64,000 nt of DNA, from contig JAUXSA010000016.1 in the NCBI GenBank assembly GCA_030681615.1, forward strand, positions 1-64,000, written 5' to 3'. Shown here piece by piece: positions 1 to 9,935 of the stretch; position 1 is the first letter of the stretch, and every line of letters begins with the position of its first letter. The notes beneath the pieces were generated by a model. It was given only the letters and a program-made list of their open reading frames with translations. It had not been told where the DNA came from and made no database searches. This stretch comes from Bacteroidota bacterium. GTDB lineage: Bacteria > Bacteroidota > Bacteroidia > B-17B0 > Aurantibacillaceae. Position numbers and translations under genes: made by a program.

Positions 1-202
1 TCTTTTCGGGATGAGCCTTATCATCCTCAACATCTAATATATCGTTTAAAATATAAATTGAGCTTGCGGCAAAGCTAAAGATAAAGAAGGCGTATACCGA
101 TTGTAATAATTTTTCTGAATTAGCTATTTGACCTGAAAAAAAAATCGGTGCAAAAACATAAAGATTTTTTATCCAATGATTTATCCTGATGAGTTTTAGC
201 AT
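1..202 (-). CDS. UbiA-family prenyl/phosphoribosyl transferase, N-terminal part (cut by window edge)
   Basis: The first 67 codons of a minus-strand gene that runs off the left edge of the window. The start is ATG at 202. The protein opens with a short amphipathic stretch (RINHWIKNLYVFAPIFFSG), followed by a hydrophobic segment and the motif NDILDVEDDKAHPEK. This NDxxDxxxDxxHP pattern is the first Asp-rich, metal/diphosphate-binding motif of the UbiA superfamily. The RxxxWIKNxxVFAP opening is typical of the branch that contains decaprenyl-phosphate phosphoribosyltransferase. It would act in the inner membrane on a polyprenyl phosphate. The acyltransferase gene lies 55 bp upstream on the same strand, so both may serve surface polysaccharide or lipid-carrier metabolism. 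The family call is good; the substrate is inference. Confidence 0.75.
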   Translation of the reverse strand, partial: MLKLIRINHWIKNLYVFAPIFFSGQIANSEKLLQSVYAFFIFSFAASSIYILNDILDVEDDKAHPEK

Positions 203-257
203 TTAGTAAAAATAGTTAGAATTATTGAAATAAAAGCTATCCTTCATATGATTGGCT

Positions 258-1295
258 TTAAGAAAAGGATCTTTGCCTTAAATTATCAATTGGCTTTTCC
301 ACCATAAAGTGTATGATAATTGAGATAACTAACGTTATTAATAAACAAGTTACACCTGAATAGAGAGGAGGAACATTAACGCTTTTTAAATAAGTAAGTA
401 CGGGATAATGCACGATATATAAAGAGTAGGATAATTCGCCTATTAAACGATCAGTTTTACTGTTTTTGGTTAATTCAAATAGGTAAGGAACCATTATGGT
501 AAAGCATAAAATAATTATCATCGGAAATAAGGTGTAAGTAAACATAAGGCCAATACAACCTATAAAAGCAATAAGTGTTTTTTTTTCCGTTAAAACAAAA
601 TTACTGTTCTTAGAATAATGCCATGCAAGAGCACCTAAAGCAAAATAAATAAAACTGGATGGAAATAAATGATATTGATAAATTATATTAAAATTCCCTG
701 ACAATATGAAATAAAAAAAATAAAGGACTCCTATAAAAAAAAAGATCCAGATTTTTTTTAAAGATCTTAAAATAAAAGGAGCCATTATATAAAATAATAT
801 TTCTATACCAATGCTAAAAGATGGCGGATTTATTAAAAAAGAAGACCCATTAGAACTTGCATTTATATATGCTGGTAAATAATGCACCTGGCAGTTATCA
901 ATACTCACAAGCCAAAAAGAATCTGTACCCAGAATAAAAAGATTACAGCACCATACATATAATTTTATCATTATACCACAATCAGATAAAACTCGCACTA
1001 TATTTGAGCCTACTGGTGTAAAAATACAGGCTAATATCAAAACTATTATGTATGTTGGCCAAAGTCTTAAAAAGCGGTTTAGGTAAAATTTTATAGTTTT
1101 CTCTTTATATTTTGTATTAAGCACCATGGCCATATAAAAGCCTGAGATAATGTAAAATAAGGAAACAGATTGTGTTCCCTGAACCAAACTCATTGCCCAC
1201 ATATCATAGGGTTTTTCGTTGGGAAAAGGAATGCCAATGTAACCGGCATGTGAAGCTATAACAGAAAGTGCTAATAAAAACCTTAAAATGCCCAT
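258..1295 (-). CDS. Membrane acyltransferase, OafA/YrhL type (Acyltransferase_3)
   Basis: A 345-residue integral membrane protein with about ten hydrophobic segments. It begins MGILRFLLALSVIASHAG, where R5 and H16 match the conserved R...H of the acyltransferase-3 family. The next segment has the usual YxISGFYMA pattern (family: FFxLSGFL), then LNRFLRLWPTYI (family: RRxxRLxPxY). The C-terminal part contains LIGELSYSLYIVHYPVL, the family's late GxxSYxxYLxH motif. Members transfer acetyl or other acyl groups to cell-surface polysaccharides, peptidoglycan or secondary metabolites in the inner membrane. The length is close to the usual 340-380. It is followed 55 bp later by the partial UbiA gene on the same strand. 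The acceptor cannot be read from sequence. Confidence 0.85.
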   Translation of the reverse strand: MGILRFLLALSVIASHAGYIGIPFPNEKPYDMWAMSLVQGTQSVSLFYIISGFYMAMVLNTKYKEKTIKFYLNRFLRLWPTYIIVLILACIFTPVGSNIVRVLSDCGIMIKLYVWCCNLFILGTDSFWLVSIDNCQVHYLPAYINASSNGSSFLINPPSFSIGIEILFYIMAPFILRSLKKIWIFFFIGVLYFFYFILSGNFNIIYQYHLFPSSFIYFALGALAWHYSKNSNFVLTEKKTLIAFIGCIGLMFTYTLFPMIIILCFTIMVPYLFELTKNSKTDRLIGELSYSLYIVHYPVLTYLKSVNVPPLYSGVTCLLITLVISIIIHFMVEKPIDNLRQRSFS

Positions 1296-1372
1296 AATAC
1301 AATGTAGTTGTTACTTAAATTTATTCTGCATTAATGGGGCTTAAACCAAGTTAAAATTATATGAAAAAGGCT

Positions 1373-2065
1373 CTAAGCTTCTACTAAATTTAAAATACTT
1401 TCAAACAAGAATCTTCCATCTTCATTCCCTAATTCTTTATCGGCAGCACGCTCAGGGTGTGGCATCATGCCAAAAACATTCCTTTTTTCGTTACAAACGC
1501 CTGCAATATTTTCAACGGCACCGTTTGGATTAGCTTCATCAGTTACGTTACCATTCTCATCACAGTACCTGAATAAAACCTGGTCGTTTGCAGTTAGTTT
1601 TTTTATTGTATCTGCGTCGGCAAAATATTTTCCTTCGCCATGAGCAATAGGAATTTTTAACGCTTTATTTATCGGAACATGAGAAGTAATTAAGGAATTA
1701 GTTGTAGCAGCTTTTATATGTACATTTTTGCAAATGAATTTACGTGTATTATTATGTAACAAAGCACCCGGCAATAAACCGCTTTCGCATAAGATCTGGA
1801 AACCATTACAAACACCAAATAAGAAACCGCCATTGTTTGCATGTTTTATAACACTATCCATAATAGGTGAAAAGCGTGCAATAGCGCCACTTCTTAAATA
1901 GTCTCCGTAAGAGAACCCACCTGGTAAAATTATATGAGTACAACCCTCAAGATCAGTATTTTTATGCCAGAGTTTAATAGTCTCCTGCTTTAAAAGATTT
2001 TTTAAAACATATACCATATCTTCATCACAATTAGAACCGGGAAATACTACAACGCCAAATTTCAT
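1373..2065 (-). CDS. purQ: Phosphoribosylformylglycinamidine synthase, glutaminase subunit PurQ
   Basis: A class I glutamine amidotransferase of 230 residues that supplies ammonia to FGAM synthase in purine biosynthesis. The sequence starts [17 protein letters not shown], typical of PurQ. It has the nucleophile Cys86 in [10 protein letters not shown], and near the C terminus the catalytic His-x-Glu in [25 protein letters not shown] is the PurQ oxyanion/substrate segment. Length matches free-standing PurQ of the small PurL type, which implies separate purL and purS elsewhere in the genome; they are not in the window. The gene is transcribed alone, with a TANNTTTG box about 20 bp upstream of the start. 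Identification is firm. Confidence 0.95.
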   Translation of the reverse strand: MKFGVVVFPGSNCDEDMVYVLKNLLKQETIKLWHKNTDLEGCTHIILPGGFSYGDYLRSGAIARFSPIMDSVIKHANNGGFLFGVCNGFQILCESGLLPGALLHNNTRKFICKNVHIKAATTNSLITSHVPINKALKIPIAHGEGKYFADADTIKKLTANDQVLFRYCDENGNVTDEANPNGAVENIAGVCNEKRNVFGMMPHPERAADKELGNEDGRFLFESILNLVEA

Positions 2066-2085
2066 TTTATAAATAGTTTAGGATA

Positions 2086-2093
2086 CAAAATTA
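2086..2093 (-). promoter_or_regulatory. Probable -7 box of purQ promoter
   Basis: On the minus strand the sequence reads TAATTTTG, a full match to the Bacteroidota -7 consensus TANNTTTG, 21 bp before the purQ ATG. No TTTG lies at the ideal 19-bp distance upstream (the nearest is at 22), so only the -7 element is supported. Confidence 0.45.
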
Positions 2094-2145
2094 CCAAATA
2101 ATTAAACTTAAAAAACAAGGGTTTTTAACATACTGTTAATACATG

Positions 2146-3693
2146 TTAGAACCAACCTTTTTTCTTCTTACTGCCCCCGCCAAGACCTAAAACTCCCAAT
2201 AAGCCGCGGGCAACCTCTTTCATCACGGTACGGCCCACTTGTCTTACCATGGTGTTTTCTGAAGCTTTTTCTATTATTGATTTTTCGGCTTTTTGTTTTG
2301 TTTTAGGTTTTTCATCATTCTCTTTTTTCTCTTCTTCCGCCTCACTTATTTTACCTGTCAATATCTCATAAGCGCTTTCCCTGTCTATTACCTCATTATA
2401 CTTGGCTGCAATTTTACTTGCCGCAATGTTCTCTGAAATTTCTTCGGGTGATAAAATGCCGATTCTACTTGCCGGTGCTTTTAAATGAACAGCTGCAAGT
2501 GGAGTAGGAATACCTTTTTCGTTCAATGCGCTCACAAGAGCTTGTCCAATTCCCAGGCTTGTTAACAATTCATCGGTTTTATAGAATTCGGAGATAGGAT
2601 AATTTTCGGCTGTTTTTTTAATGGCTCTTCTATCCTTTTCAGTAAAGGCCCTTAAAGCGTGCTGTACTTTTAAACCTAATTGCGAAAGCACAGTATCGGG
2701 CACATCGTAAGGGTTTTGTGTAATAAAATAAATACCGACTCCTTTTGAGCGTATCAATTTTATTATAGACTCTAATTGATCTAATAATGCTTTTGAGGCT
2801 TCGTTAAATATCAAGTGTGCTTCATCAATAAAAATACAAAGTTTTGGTTTTTCAAGATCACCGGCTTCGGGGAAAGATGCATACACTTCTGCTAAAAGAC
2901 TTAACATAAATGTTGAGAATAATTTTGGTTTATCCTGTATATCGGTTAAACGAATAACAGAGGCAATTCCTTTACCATTGTTATCTGTTCTTACAAGATC
3001 AGAAACCTCGAAACTTTTTTCTCCGAAAAATAACTCTGCTCCCTGACTTTCTAACTCAATTATTTTTCTTAGAATAGTTGATGTACTTGTGGTGGTAATA
3101 TTTCCGTATTTCTTTTTTAGTTCTTCTTTTCCATCGCCGGTTGCATATTGAAGAAGCTGTTTAAAATCCTTAAGATCCAGTAATGGTAATTTTTTGTCGT
3201 CAGCATACTTAAAAAGTATGGCAACAATGCCACTTTGTGTATCGTTAAGATCTAGTATCTTCGAAAATAATACTGGCCCAAATTCCGAAACAGTGGCCCG
3301 TAATCTAACTCCTTGCTCTTTTGATAAAGTAAAAAATTCAGTTGTATTTGCATTGGCTTTAAAATCAATACCAATTAATTTATGACGCTCTTCAATTTTT
3401 GGATTAAGTATTGCCGCTTTAGCAATACCACTTAAATCTCCTTTTAGATCCATTAACAGAACAGGAATCCCGGCCTGACACATGCTTTCGGCGAGGATCT
3501 GCAATGTTACTGTTTTTCCGGTTCCGGTTGCTCCGGCAATAAGGCCATGCCTGTTAAGTGTTTTTAATGGGATATGTATGGCTACCTCTTTTTGTGGTTG
3601 GCCTTCAAAAAGGGCAGCGCCAAGTGATATAGCAGCTCCGGTTGTTGTATAACCGGTATTTAATCTTTGTTTAAACGCATCAATTTTTTCCAT
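2146..3693 (-). CDS. HerA-like ATPase (DUF853-type helicase HerA-like protein)
   Basis: A 515-residue RecA-fold ATPase. Walker A is GATGTGKT at residues 54-61, and Walker B is CIFIDEAHLIF near residue 290, followed by a sensor-like YFITQNP. The family was named for similarity to the HerA/FtsK DNA-pumping ATPases. Its physiological role is not settled, although members are very widespread. The C terminus is a charged linker (SEAEEEKKENDEKPKTKQK) followed by a Gly-rich segment and a KKKKGWF end, as usual for this family. It starts just 1 bp past the terminator of the upstream T9SS gene, so it needs its own promoter inside or beyond that hairpin, or read-through. Family firm, function open. Confidence 0.85.
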   Translation of the reverse strand: MEKIDAFKQRLNTGYTTTGAAISLGAALFEGQPQKEVAIHIPLKTLNRHGLIAGATGTGKTVTLQILAESMCQAGIPVLLMDLKGDLSGIAKAAILNPKIEERHKLIGIDFKANANTTEFFTLSKEQGVRLRATVSEFGPVLFSKILDLNDTQSGIVAILFKYADDKKLPLLDLKDFKQLLQYATGDGKEELKKKYGNITTTSTSTILRKIIELESQGAELFFGEKSFEVSDLVRTDNNGKGIASVIRLTDIQDKPKLFSTFMLSLLAEVYASFPEAGDLEKPKLCIFIDEAHLIFNEASKALLDQLESIIKLIRSKGVGIYFITQNPYDVPDTVLSQLGLKVQHALRAFTEKDRRAIKKTAENYPISEFYKTDELLTSLGIGQALVSALNEKGIPTPLAAVHLKAPASRIGILSPEEISENIAASKIAAKYNEVIDRESAYEILTGKISEAEEEKKENDEKPKTKQKAEKSIIEKASENTMVRQVGRTVMKEVARGLLGVLGLGGGSKKKKGWF

Positions 3694-3725
3694 AAAAAAA
3701 GCCTTACCGCAAAGGTAAGGCTTTT
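3694..3725 (-). terminator. Rho-independent terminator of the T9SS protein gene
   Basis: A perfect 11-bp stem (AAAGCCTTACC pairing with GGTAAGGCTTT) around a 5-nt loop, with a T-run on the minus strand. It lies 17 bp after the stop of the 1314-residue T9SS gene and touches the start codon of the HerA-like gene. It therefore ends the upstream transcript directly at the next gene's start. Confidence 0.85.
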
Positions 3726-3742
3726 CAATAAAAAGGGTTTAT

Positions 3743-6700
3743 TTATTTCATTAAAGTAACATGTCCGGTTTTGTTATGGATCTTACCATCAATGTCTTTG
3801 TATTTTACTTTGTAAACAAATACATCTTGTTTTAAAGGATCGCTTCCTTTGTTATTAATTGTGCCATCCCATCCTAAAGTAAAATCTTTAGTGTGGAACA
3901 TTGAGTGGCCCCAACGGTCAAACACTTCCATATCATATGTCTTAAGATCTAATCCATATGGTGAGAATATTGGGATGAAGATATCATTTAAACCATCAAA
4001 GTTTGGTGTAAATGAACTTGGAATATAAATACCATGATCGTTTTTCACTTGAATAACTTTGGTTACAACATCTTTACAACCGTGAATTGTAGTGGCAGTT
4101 AAAGTAACTTCATAATCACCAGCAACAGGGAAAACAACTTTAGGGTTGACATCGTTTAACTGGTAAAGATTTGCTATTTGCCATTGGTAAATATTGTTTC
4201 CTAACACAGTACTTAAGTTAGAGAAGGTAACCTCAGGATTAGCAATTGTAATTTCATCAGGATTATAATTAAATCCTGCATGAGGCACTTCATATACATC
4301 TATAGTATTTGGAAGCGTAGCCTGTGTTGTACAACCGATCTCATCATAATAGTTAAAAGTAACAGTGTAAGAACCAGGTATAGAATAAATATGTGTAGTA
4401 CTTAAACCACTCACAGGGTCAGATCCATCTCCTAAATTCCAAAGACCTGTTCCGGTATTTGTACTTGGTGTATTAAATGTTACTTCAATTGGTGAACAAC
4501 CTTTTTCAGTGTTACTTACAATTGAAACATTTGGCACTTCATTAACCTGAATACGGATAGCGCTTGAATCTGGACATAAACTGGCTGTTGGCATTGAATG
4601 GGTTAAATATGTAATAACATTATTGTTACCAATATTAGCATTGGCAGGTGTAAATATACTTCCAACAACTCCCGGTCCTGACCATGCACCTCCCGGATTT
4701 TGAGCAATACTATTTAAATTGATAGGCGCATCGTTACGGCAATAAGGTCCGGCGTATTGTGAAAGATCAGCCGAAATAAATTGCTCAATAGTAATGGTTG
4801 TTTGGGCGTATGCTACACAAGGGCCAGCTGTTACACTATAATTAATAAGGTTATCTCCAATTATTGCAAAGCCGGGATTAAAACCTCCGTTTGGAGTTGT
4901 AGCTCCGTTGTTAGCTCCGCTGAACATGCCACCTAATGGTGATACTTGTAATTGAATTGGTGGACCACCATTACAGAAAGGCCCAACATGAGTAATTGCC
5001 GGAGCTGCTAATGAGTATACATTAACCGCTGTTGTTGCCTGCGCCGGGCATAACCCACTTGGCGAAGAAGCAGTATTATAACTGATCACAATCGTGCCAA
5101 CACCTGAGTTAGCAGGATTAAATGTAGTTCCGCTAATACCCGAACCACTCCAAACACCTAAATTATTTGTTGTAATAGGCACTAAACTTACCGGTGCTGA
5201 AGTAACACAAAGATCCGGCACGCTACCTGTTATTACAGCAGGTACATATGCTTCAATAGAAATTGTTTTCGTATCCGATACGTTACAAGTACTTGTTCCA
5301 ATAACATATTGTACGGTATTTGCACCGATTTGCGCAAGAGAAGGACTAAAAGTGCCGGCAATATTGTTATACATTGTTGCCGTCCATGTTCCGGTTGCAG
5401 GTGAAACTGCTAATTGGAAATTAGGTGCATTATCACAATATGGTCCAACCTGTGTAATAGTAGGCTGCGGCGGATTTAATACTGAAACTGTTATTGTTCG
5501 CGAATCAGGACATAATGTTGTATTTGGTACAGAGTTAGTATTATATGTTAAAGTATAAAGACCGGTAGGTAAATTAGGACTAAAATTATTTCCTGCAACA
5601 CCTGTTCCACTCCAAACCCCGGTGACCGTACTTTGCACAATGGTCATTAAATTGACCGGAGCAAATGTATTACACATATTTCCTAAACTGGATGTTAATG
5701 CTGCCGTATTAAATTGTGATACATCTATTGCTGCTGTATTGGTAGCAATACAAGATCCAATACCAACCGTATACAGCACGGTGCTCGTTCCAATTGCAGC
5801 TAACGACGGAGTAATTATACCAACAGGGCTAATAGCCGGATTTGTTGACCATGATCCACCACCGGGTATTGCACTAATCCCAACAGTTCCAAAAGAAGTA
5901 CATAATGGCGGTACAGGTGTAATTGTTGGCGACATTGGATTTACAACAGTTACAGTTAATATTTGAGTTGTAGGACAACTATATACAGTAGGCGTTACAA
6001 CTATACTATAAAATACTGTTGCAATAGTTCCTGTAATTGGTTGAGTTTGAATTTGAGTGCTTGTTGCAGTCGGTGCTGCAATACCAGGACCAGGACTCCA
6101 GCTATACGTAAAATTAGTTGGTAATACCGAAACGCAATTTCCAAAACGTGTGTTAGGCCTGTTCATTGAAAAACCTTGAGTGGCAGTACCACCACAACTG
6201 GTGGTTGCAAGATTAAACGAACCACCCCATATACATGAGTTGTATGTTGTTGCAGTATATCTTACAGATGCACATACAAAGGTCCATGGAGCGGTACCTC
6301 TACAAATATCAATTAAAATATTTGATACACCATCCCAATAATAGGGTGTAGAGAAAGTATGAGTATTCCAACCCACAACCGGCGAAAAGTTAGCTGAGTT
6401 AAATACCTGCGTTAAGCCTGCATTATCAAAAGCTGTTACTGATGTTGCGGCAGTACATTTAATTTTAATTGTGTAATTACTTAAGTTGACAACACCATTT
6501 GTAGTAGCAACATCAAAAGCCATACTCGTTAAATAGCCTGCAGAAACACCTGACGCTAATAATTCAGAAGCACGATAAATTATTTGTTGATGTGTGTCAT
6601 AATAATATTTATCATAAGGAGAAGGCGGTTGCCATGAAGCATTGAATGTTGTACCCGTACCTACATTTACTATTAGAGGGCTTGCACAGGCTGGTCCCAC

Positions 6701-7687
6701 ACCAACTGTAGAGCATGGAGTGCCGGGTAATGTTCCTAAAATTACTGAAGGTGTTATTATACCACCCTGACAAACAGTTGCTGTTATAGGTGTTACAGTA
6801 TAAGTAGGATAATTTGTTACAGTTACCTGAACAGTTTTTGTAGCAGGACAAGAACCCGGAGAAACTGTTACACTATATACACCGCTCATTGTGGCAGTAG
6901 CATTAGCTATAGTTGGATTTTGCGCAGTGCTTGAATAACTTCCAGGACCAGTCCACGTATAAGTTAAAGGTGCAGTACCAGAACCGATTGCTGCTAAATT
7001 AATTGTTTGTCCACTACATAAAGATGGTGTACTTGTTGAAGCTGTTGCCGTGATAACACCTGCAGGCGTTTGACCGATATATAAATTGTATTCTTCAGTT
7101 TCTCCATATCCATAATTATTACAAGGGTCAATTGCACTTCCTGTAATTGCCCATGCAGCCCTAACACGCATACGATAAACACCATTTGCCTGGCCAATTG
7201 GAACTACAAAACTCGCGTTGGCAAAACTTGCAGCTGCTGGTACGCCCGGTACAGAACAAACACGTTCTCCGGGTAAATTATAAACACCATTTTGATTCCA
7301 GTCAACAAAAATTGTAAAACCTTGTGCATATGTTTGACCTGATTGAAATGTACAGGTAATATTTTGACCCGGTTGAGTAACTAGATAATGCTGGCAACCA
7401 AAATAAAAATAATTTCTGATACCAACTGCAGGAAAAGTTTGCGCGTTACAGCCAGAGCCATTATTTGTGATATTTGAAATAGCACCGGCGGTACTAAAAC
7501 TATTGATAAAGTCATTAATGAAATTACCAGGAGAGTTTGATGGGCCAGGTTGGTTACATGGGATCTGAGAGTATAACGGGAAGCAGTATGGCGTTGGTGG
7601 AACCAATGCCTGTGCAGAAAGCTTCGCTTGTGAGAGCATCATCCCAACAATAATAAAAAGGCTTATTTTATTTAGTATGTTTTTCAT
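3743..7687 (-). CDS. Large secreted multi-domain protein with GEVED domain, repeats and T9SS type B (CHU_C) sorting domain
   Basis: A 1314-residue exported protein. Residues 1-26 form a signal peptide ending LSAQA. A GEVED-type domain follows at about 85-205, with FTIFVDWNQNGVYNLPGERV and YGYGETEEYNLYI. Then come repeated Ig/PKD-like modules, each with a CxxxxPxxL start and a GxWSGxGVxGxxFxP core (for example GVWSGTGVAGNNFSP and GAWSGPGVVGSIFTP), and a true PKD segment near 1085. The last 95 residues (IYIPSSFTPNFDGLNDIFIP ... VFDRWGHSMF ... GWDGTINNKG ... FVYKVKY) are the gliding-motility-associated C-terminal domain used for type IX secretion. It is likely surface-attached, adhesive or structural. 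The partner and ligand are unknown. It has its own terminator, and an unrecognised secreted protein lies just upstream. Confidence 0.9.
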   Translation of the reverse strand: MKNILNKISLFIIVGMMLSQAKLSAQALVPPTPYCFPLYSQIPCNQPGPSNSPGNFINDFINSFSTAGAISNITNNGSGCNAQTFPAVGIRNYFYFGCQHYLVTQPGQNITCTFQSGQTYAQGFTIFVDWNQNGVYNLPGERVCSVPGVPAAASFANASFVVPIGQANGVYRMRVRAAWAITGSAIDPCNNYGYGETEEYNLYIGQTPAGVITATASTSTPSLCSGQTINLAAIGSGTAPLTYTWTGPGSYSSTAQNPTIANATATMSGVYSVTVSPGSCPATKTVQVTVTNYPTYTVTPITATVCQGGIITPSVILGTLPGTPCSTVGVGPACASPLIVNVGTGTTFNASWQPPSPYDKYYYDTHQQIIYRASELLASGVSAGYLTSMAFDVATTNGVVNLSNYTIKIKCTAATSVTAFDNAGLTQVFNSANFSPVVGWNTHTFSTPYYWDGVSNILIDICRGTAPWTFVCASVRYTATTYNSCIWGGSFNLATTSCGGTATQGFSMNRPNTRFGNCVSVLPTNFTYSWSPGPGIAAPTATSTQIQTQPITGTIATVFYSIVVTPTVYSCPTTQILTVTVVNPMSPTITPVPPLCTSFGTVGISAIPGGGSWSTNPAISPVGIITPSLAAIGTSTVLYTVGIGSCIATNTAAIDVSQFNTAALTSSLGNMCNTFAPVNLMTIVQSTVTGVWSGTGVAGNNFSPNLPTGLYTLTYNTNSVPNTTLCPDSRTITVSVLNPPQPTITQVGPYCDNAPNFQLAVSPATGTWTATMYNNIAGTFSPSLAQIGANTVQYVIGTSTCNVSDTKTISIEAYVPAVITGSVPDLCVTSAPVSLVPITTNNLGVWSGSGISGTTFNPANSGVGTIVISYNTASSPSGLCPAQATTAVNVYSLAAPAITHVGPFCNGGPPIQLQVSPLGGMFSGANNGATTPNGGFNPGFAIIGDNLINYSVTAGPCVAYAQTTITIEQFISADLSQYAGPYCRNDAPINLNSIAQNPGGAWSGPGVVGSIFTPANANIGNNNVITYLTHSMPTASLCPDSSAIRIQVNEVPNVSIVSNTEKGCSPIEVTFNTPSTNTGTGLWNLGDGSDPVSGLSTTHIYSIPGSYTVTFNYYDEIGCTTQATLPNTIDVYEVPHAGFNYNPDEITIANPEVTFSNLSTVLGNNIYQWQIANLYQLNDVNPKVVFPVAGDYEVTLTATTIHGCKDVVTKVIQVKNDHGIYIPSSFTPNFDGLNDIFIPIFSPYGLDLKTYDMEVFDRWGHSMFHTKDFTLGWDGTINNKGSDPLKQDVFVYKVKYKDIDGKIHNKTGHVTLMK

Positions 7688-7698
7688 TTAAAAATAAA

Positions 7699-8094
7699 TT
7701 ACGGTTTGTAAATAAGTTTATTTGTAGGAAGTAGAACGATAACATCTTTAAAGCCAGGCATTACAACTGTAGCTTCTTCGTTTGCTTTTCTGTTACTTTC
7801 AAAACGACTGATATCAATGATCTCCTCATTAAGTGTTTCTCCTTCATTTGAAACATTACGCTTTACGTAAAACGACTCAGAAAAATACCACATCTCTTTT
7901 ACGTATTGGAATTTATTATTGGCTTTCCATGTTTGGTATTCCGCTTTGGTTGAAGCGTGTCTAAATTCTACATATGGCTCAAACTTTTTTTCTTTAACAG
8001 GATCAAGTTTTATTTTACTCCAATCTTGTGAAAAAGAAAAAAATGACATTACAGTAAAAATGCCAAGAAAAAGGAATTTAACGTTTGCTTTCAT
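7699..8094 (-). CDS. Secreted protein of unknown function, 131 aa
   Basis: I do not recognise this protein. It has a clear signal peptide (MKANVKFLFLGIFTVMSFFSFSQ) and a polar mature part of about 108 residues containing WSKIKLDPVKEKKFEPYVEFRHASTK and a C-terminal segment VVMPGFKDVIVLLPTNKLIYKP. It has no cysteines and no obvious repeats. Its stop lies 11 bp before the start of the large T9SS protein, so the two are probably co-transcribed and the small protein may be a periplasmic companion. That link is inference from position only. Confidence 0.7.
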   Translation of the reverse strand: MKANVKFLFLGIFTVMSFFSFSQDWSKIKLDPVKEKKFEPYVEFRHASTKAEYQTWKANNKFQYVKEMWYFSESFYVKRNVSNEGETLNEEIIDISRFESNRKANEEATVVMPGFKDVIVLLPTNKLIYKP

Positions 8095-8301
8095 GTATGA
8101 TCTAATTTTATAACACGAAGTTAGCTCAAAAATGAAGAAAATGTGAAGATTTCAATAAGTAAAAGGGGGTACTTACTCATTGTTACAGACAAAAAAAAGA
8201 CGTAAAAAGCTGTTTTTTTTAACAAACAAATACCTTTTTACGAATATCAACAGGTTGTGAACAAGCAATAAATCTTGCTAAAACTCTTAAAATATTGATT
8301 A

Positions 8302-8823
8302 TTAAGATATTACAGGGGGTGGCTCCATAACGGTTCCACATTTTTTACAGGTTCTTAAGTCTTTGTTCTCATAAAAGCGTTTAAATTCAATTTGGAATTG
8401 GGAAGTAATATCTGTTAACATAAAATAGGCTTCATGTAGTGGGTGATTACATTTTTCGCAGAACCATAAAAGCCCGTCTTTTTCATCCGGACGGCGTTTT
8501 CTTTCCATTACCAAACCAATGGAGTTGGCAAAACGGCGTGGGTTGTGTGGAACTTTTGCCGGTAATAAAAAAATATCGCCTTCTTTTATAGGTACTTCAA
8601 CTGCTTTTCCTTCTTCTTGAATTTGTACAATAATATCACCCTCTAATTGATAAAAGAATTCTTCGCTTTCATTGTAGTGATAATCTTTTCTTGAATTTGG
8701 CCCGCCCACAACCATTACAATAAATTCTGCATCTTTATAAACAACTTTATTATTTACAGGTGGTTTTAATAAGTGACGATTTTCTTCGATCCACTTTTTG
8801 AAATTGAACGGACGTGTTACCAT
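8302..8823 (-). CDS. nbaC: 3-hydroxyanthranilate 3,4-dioxygenase
   Basis: A cupin-fold Fe(II) dioxygenase that opens the ring of 3-hydroxyanthranilate in the kynurenine route to quinolinate/NAD or in tryptophan catabolism. The metal ligands fit the HxxxxxE...H pattern: DYHYNESEEFFYQLEGD gives His and Glu, and PAKVPHNPRRF gives the second His. The C terminus carries the bacterial rubredoxin-like second iron site, CEKC and CKKC. The length of 173 residues is typical. No other kynurenine-pathway gene is next to it. The downstream asd gene on the same strand is unrelated; about 40 bp separate them. Symbol nbaC is used as in bacteria (haaO/HAAO elsewhere). Confidence 0.93.
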   Translation of the reverse strand: MVTRPFNFKKWIEENRHLLKPPVNNKVVYKDAEFIVMVVGGPNSRKDYHYNESEEFFYQLEGDIIVQIQEEGKAVEVPIKEGDIFLLPAKVPHNPRRFANSIGLVMERKRRPDEKDGLLWFCEKCNHPLHEAYFMLTDITSQFQIEFKRFYENKDLRTCKKCGTVMEPPPVIS

Positions 8824-8862
8824 AATTTAAATTTAAGATTTAAAATTTAAGATTCAAAATTG

Positions 8863-9876
8863 TTAAGCCAGAACTTTATCTTCTGCAATAATTTTTGAAG
8901 CGATCAAGTGTTCCGCTATCTGAACAGCGTTGGTAGCAGCACCTTTGCGTAGATTATCAGAAACGATCCACATGTTCAACGTTTTTGGTTGCGATTCGTC
9001 TCTTCTTATCCTTCCAACAAATACTTCATCTTTATTGTGCGCGTTCATTGGCATTGGATAGATCTGATTTTTTATATCATCCTGCAAAATAATGCCCGGT
9101 GTGTTTTTCATTATCTCAAAAATATCTTTTACATCAAATTCTGTTTCAAATTCAATGTTCACACTTTCGCTGTGGCCACCCATTACAGGTATACGAACAG
9201 TTGTAGCGGTTAATGCAATAGAATCGTCACCCATTATCTTCCTGGTCTCGTTAACCATTTTCATTTCTTCTTTGGTGTAACCGTTATCCATAAAGACATC
9301 AATTTGCGGAATGGCGTTCATGTCAATTTTATATTTGTAAGCCATCTCATCGCTCTTACCATCCTTACGCTCATTCATCATTTGCGATACAGCTTTTACA
9401 CCAGTACCCGTAACACTTTGATATGTAGAAACTACAACACGTTTTATTTTATATTTTTTATGAAGCGGATTTAAAGCCACTACCATTTGTATGGTAGAAC
9501 AATTTGGATTCGCAATTATTTTATCTTCTGCTGTTAAAACATTTGCATTTACTTCCGGCACAACTAATTTTTTTGTTGCATCCATTCTCCATGCCGAAGA
9601 ATTATCTATTACCGTAATTCCTTTTTCTGCAAATTTTGGAGCCCATTCTTTAGAAGTATCGCCACCGGCAGAAAATAAAGCTATTTGCGGTTTTGCATCG
9701 ATGGCTTGTTGCATAGAATGTACCTTATATTTCTTCCCCTTAAATGTAATTTCTTTTCCAACCGATCTTTCAGATGCAACCGGAATTAATTCACTAACAG
9801 GAAAGTTTCTTTCTGCTAAAACTTCCAACATTTTTGTGCCAACCAAACCAGTGGCGCCAACAACTGCAATTTTCAT
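8863..9876 (-). CDS. asd: Aspartate-semialdehyde dehydrogenase
   Basis: Converts L-4-aspartyl phosphate to aspartate semialdehyde with NADPH, on the way to lysine/diaminopimelate, threonine and methionine. The N-terminal Rossmann motif is VVGATGLVGTKML. The catalytic Cys126 sits in NPNCSTIQMV, and the active-site His in RIPVMGGHSESVNIEFE. At 337 residues it has the normal size. It is on the minus strand between the CvfB-like gene (59 bp upstream) and nbaC. Identification is firm. Confidence 0.96.
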   Translation of the reverse strand: MKIAVVGATGLVGTKMLEVLAERNFPVSELIPVASERSVGKEITFKGKKYKVHSMQQAIDAKPQIALFSAGGDTSKEWAPKFAEKGITVIDNSSAWRMDATKKLVVPEVNANVLTAEDKIIANPNCSTIQMVVALNPLHKKYKIKRVVVSTYQSVTGTGVKAVSQMMNERKDGKSDEMAYKYKIDMNAIPQIDVFMDNGYTKEEMKMVNETRKIMGDDSIALTATTVRIPVMGGHSESVNIEFETEFDVKDIFEIMKNTPGIILQDDIKNQIYPMPMNAHNKDEVFVGRIRRDESQPKTLNMWIVSDNLRKGAATNAVQIAEHLIASKIIAEDKVLA

Positions 9877-9935
9877 TTCAATAATTTTTTTATAAAAATA
9901 ATAAATTCTAATATTCCAGATCTAAAATCTTATCT

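Noticed and set aside
5094-5966. Long plus-strand open frames opposite the T9SS protein
   Set aside because: They lie antisense to a clearly coding, repeat-rich, stop-poor gene and show no recognisable domain or start signal.
8240-8266. TATCAACA and TTGTGAACAA resembling DnaA boxes, as an origin candidate
   Set aside because: Only two imperfect boxes, with no dnaA/dnaN genes and no AT-rich repeat cluster nearby.
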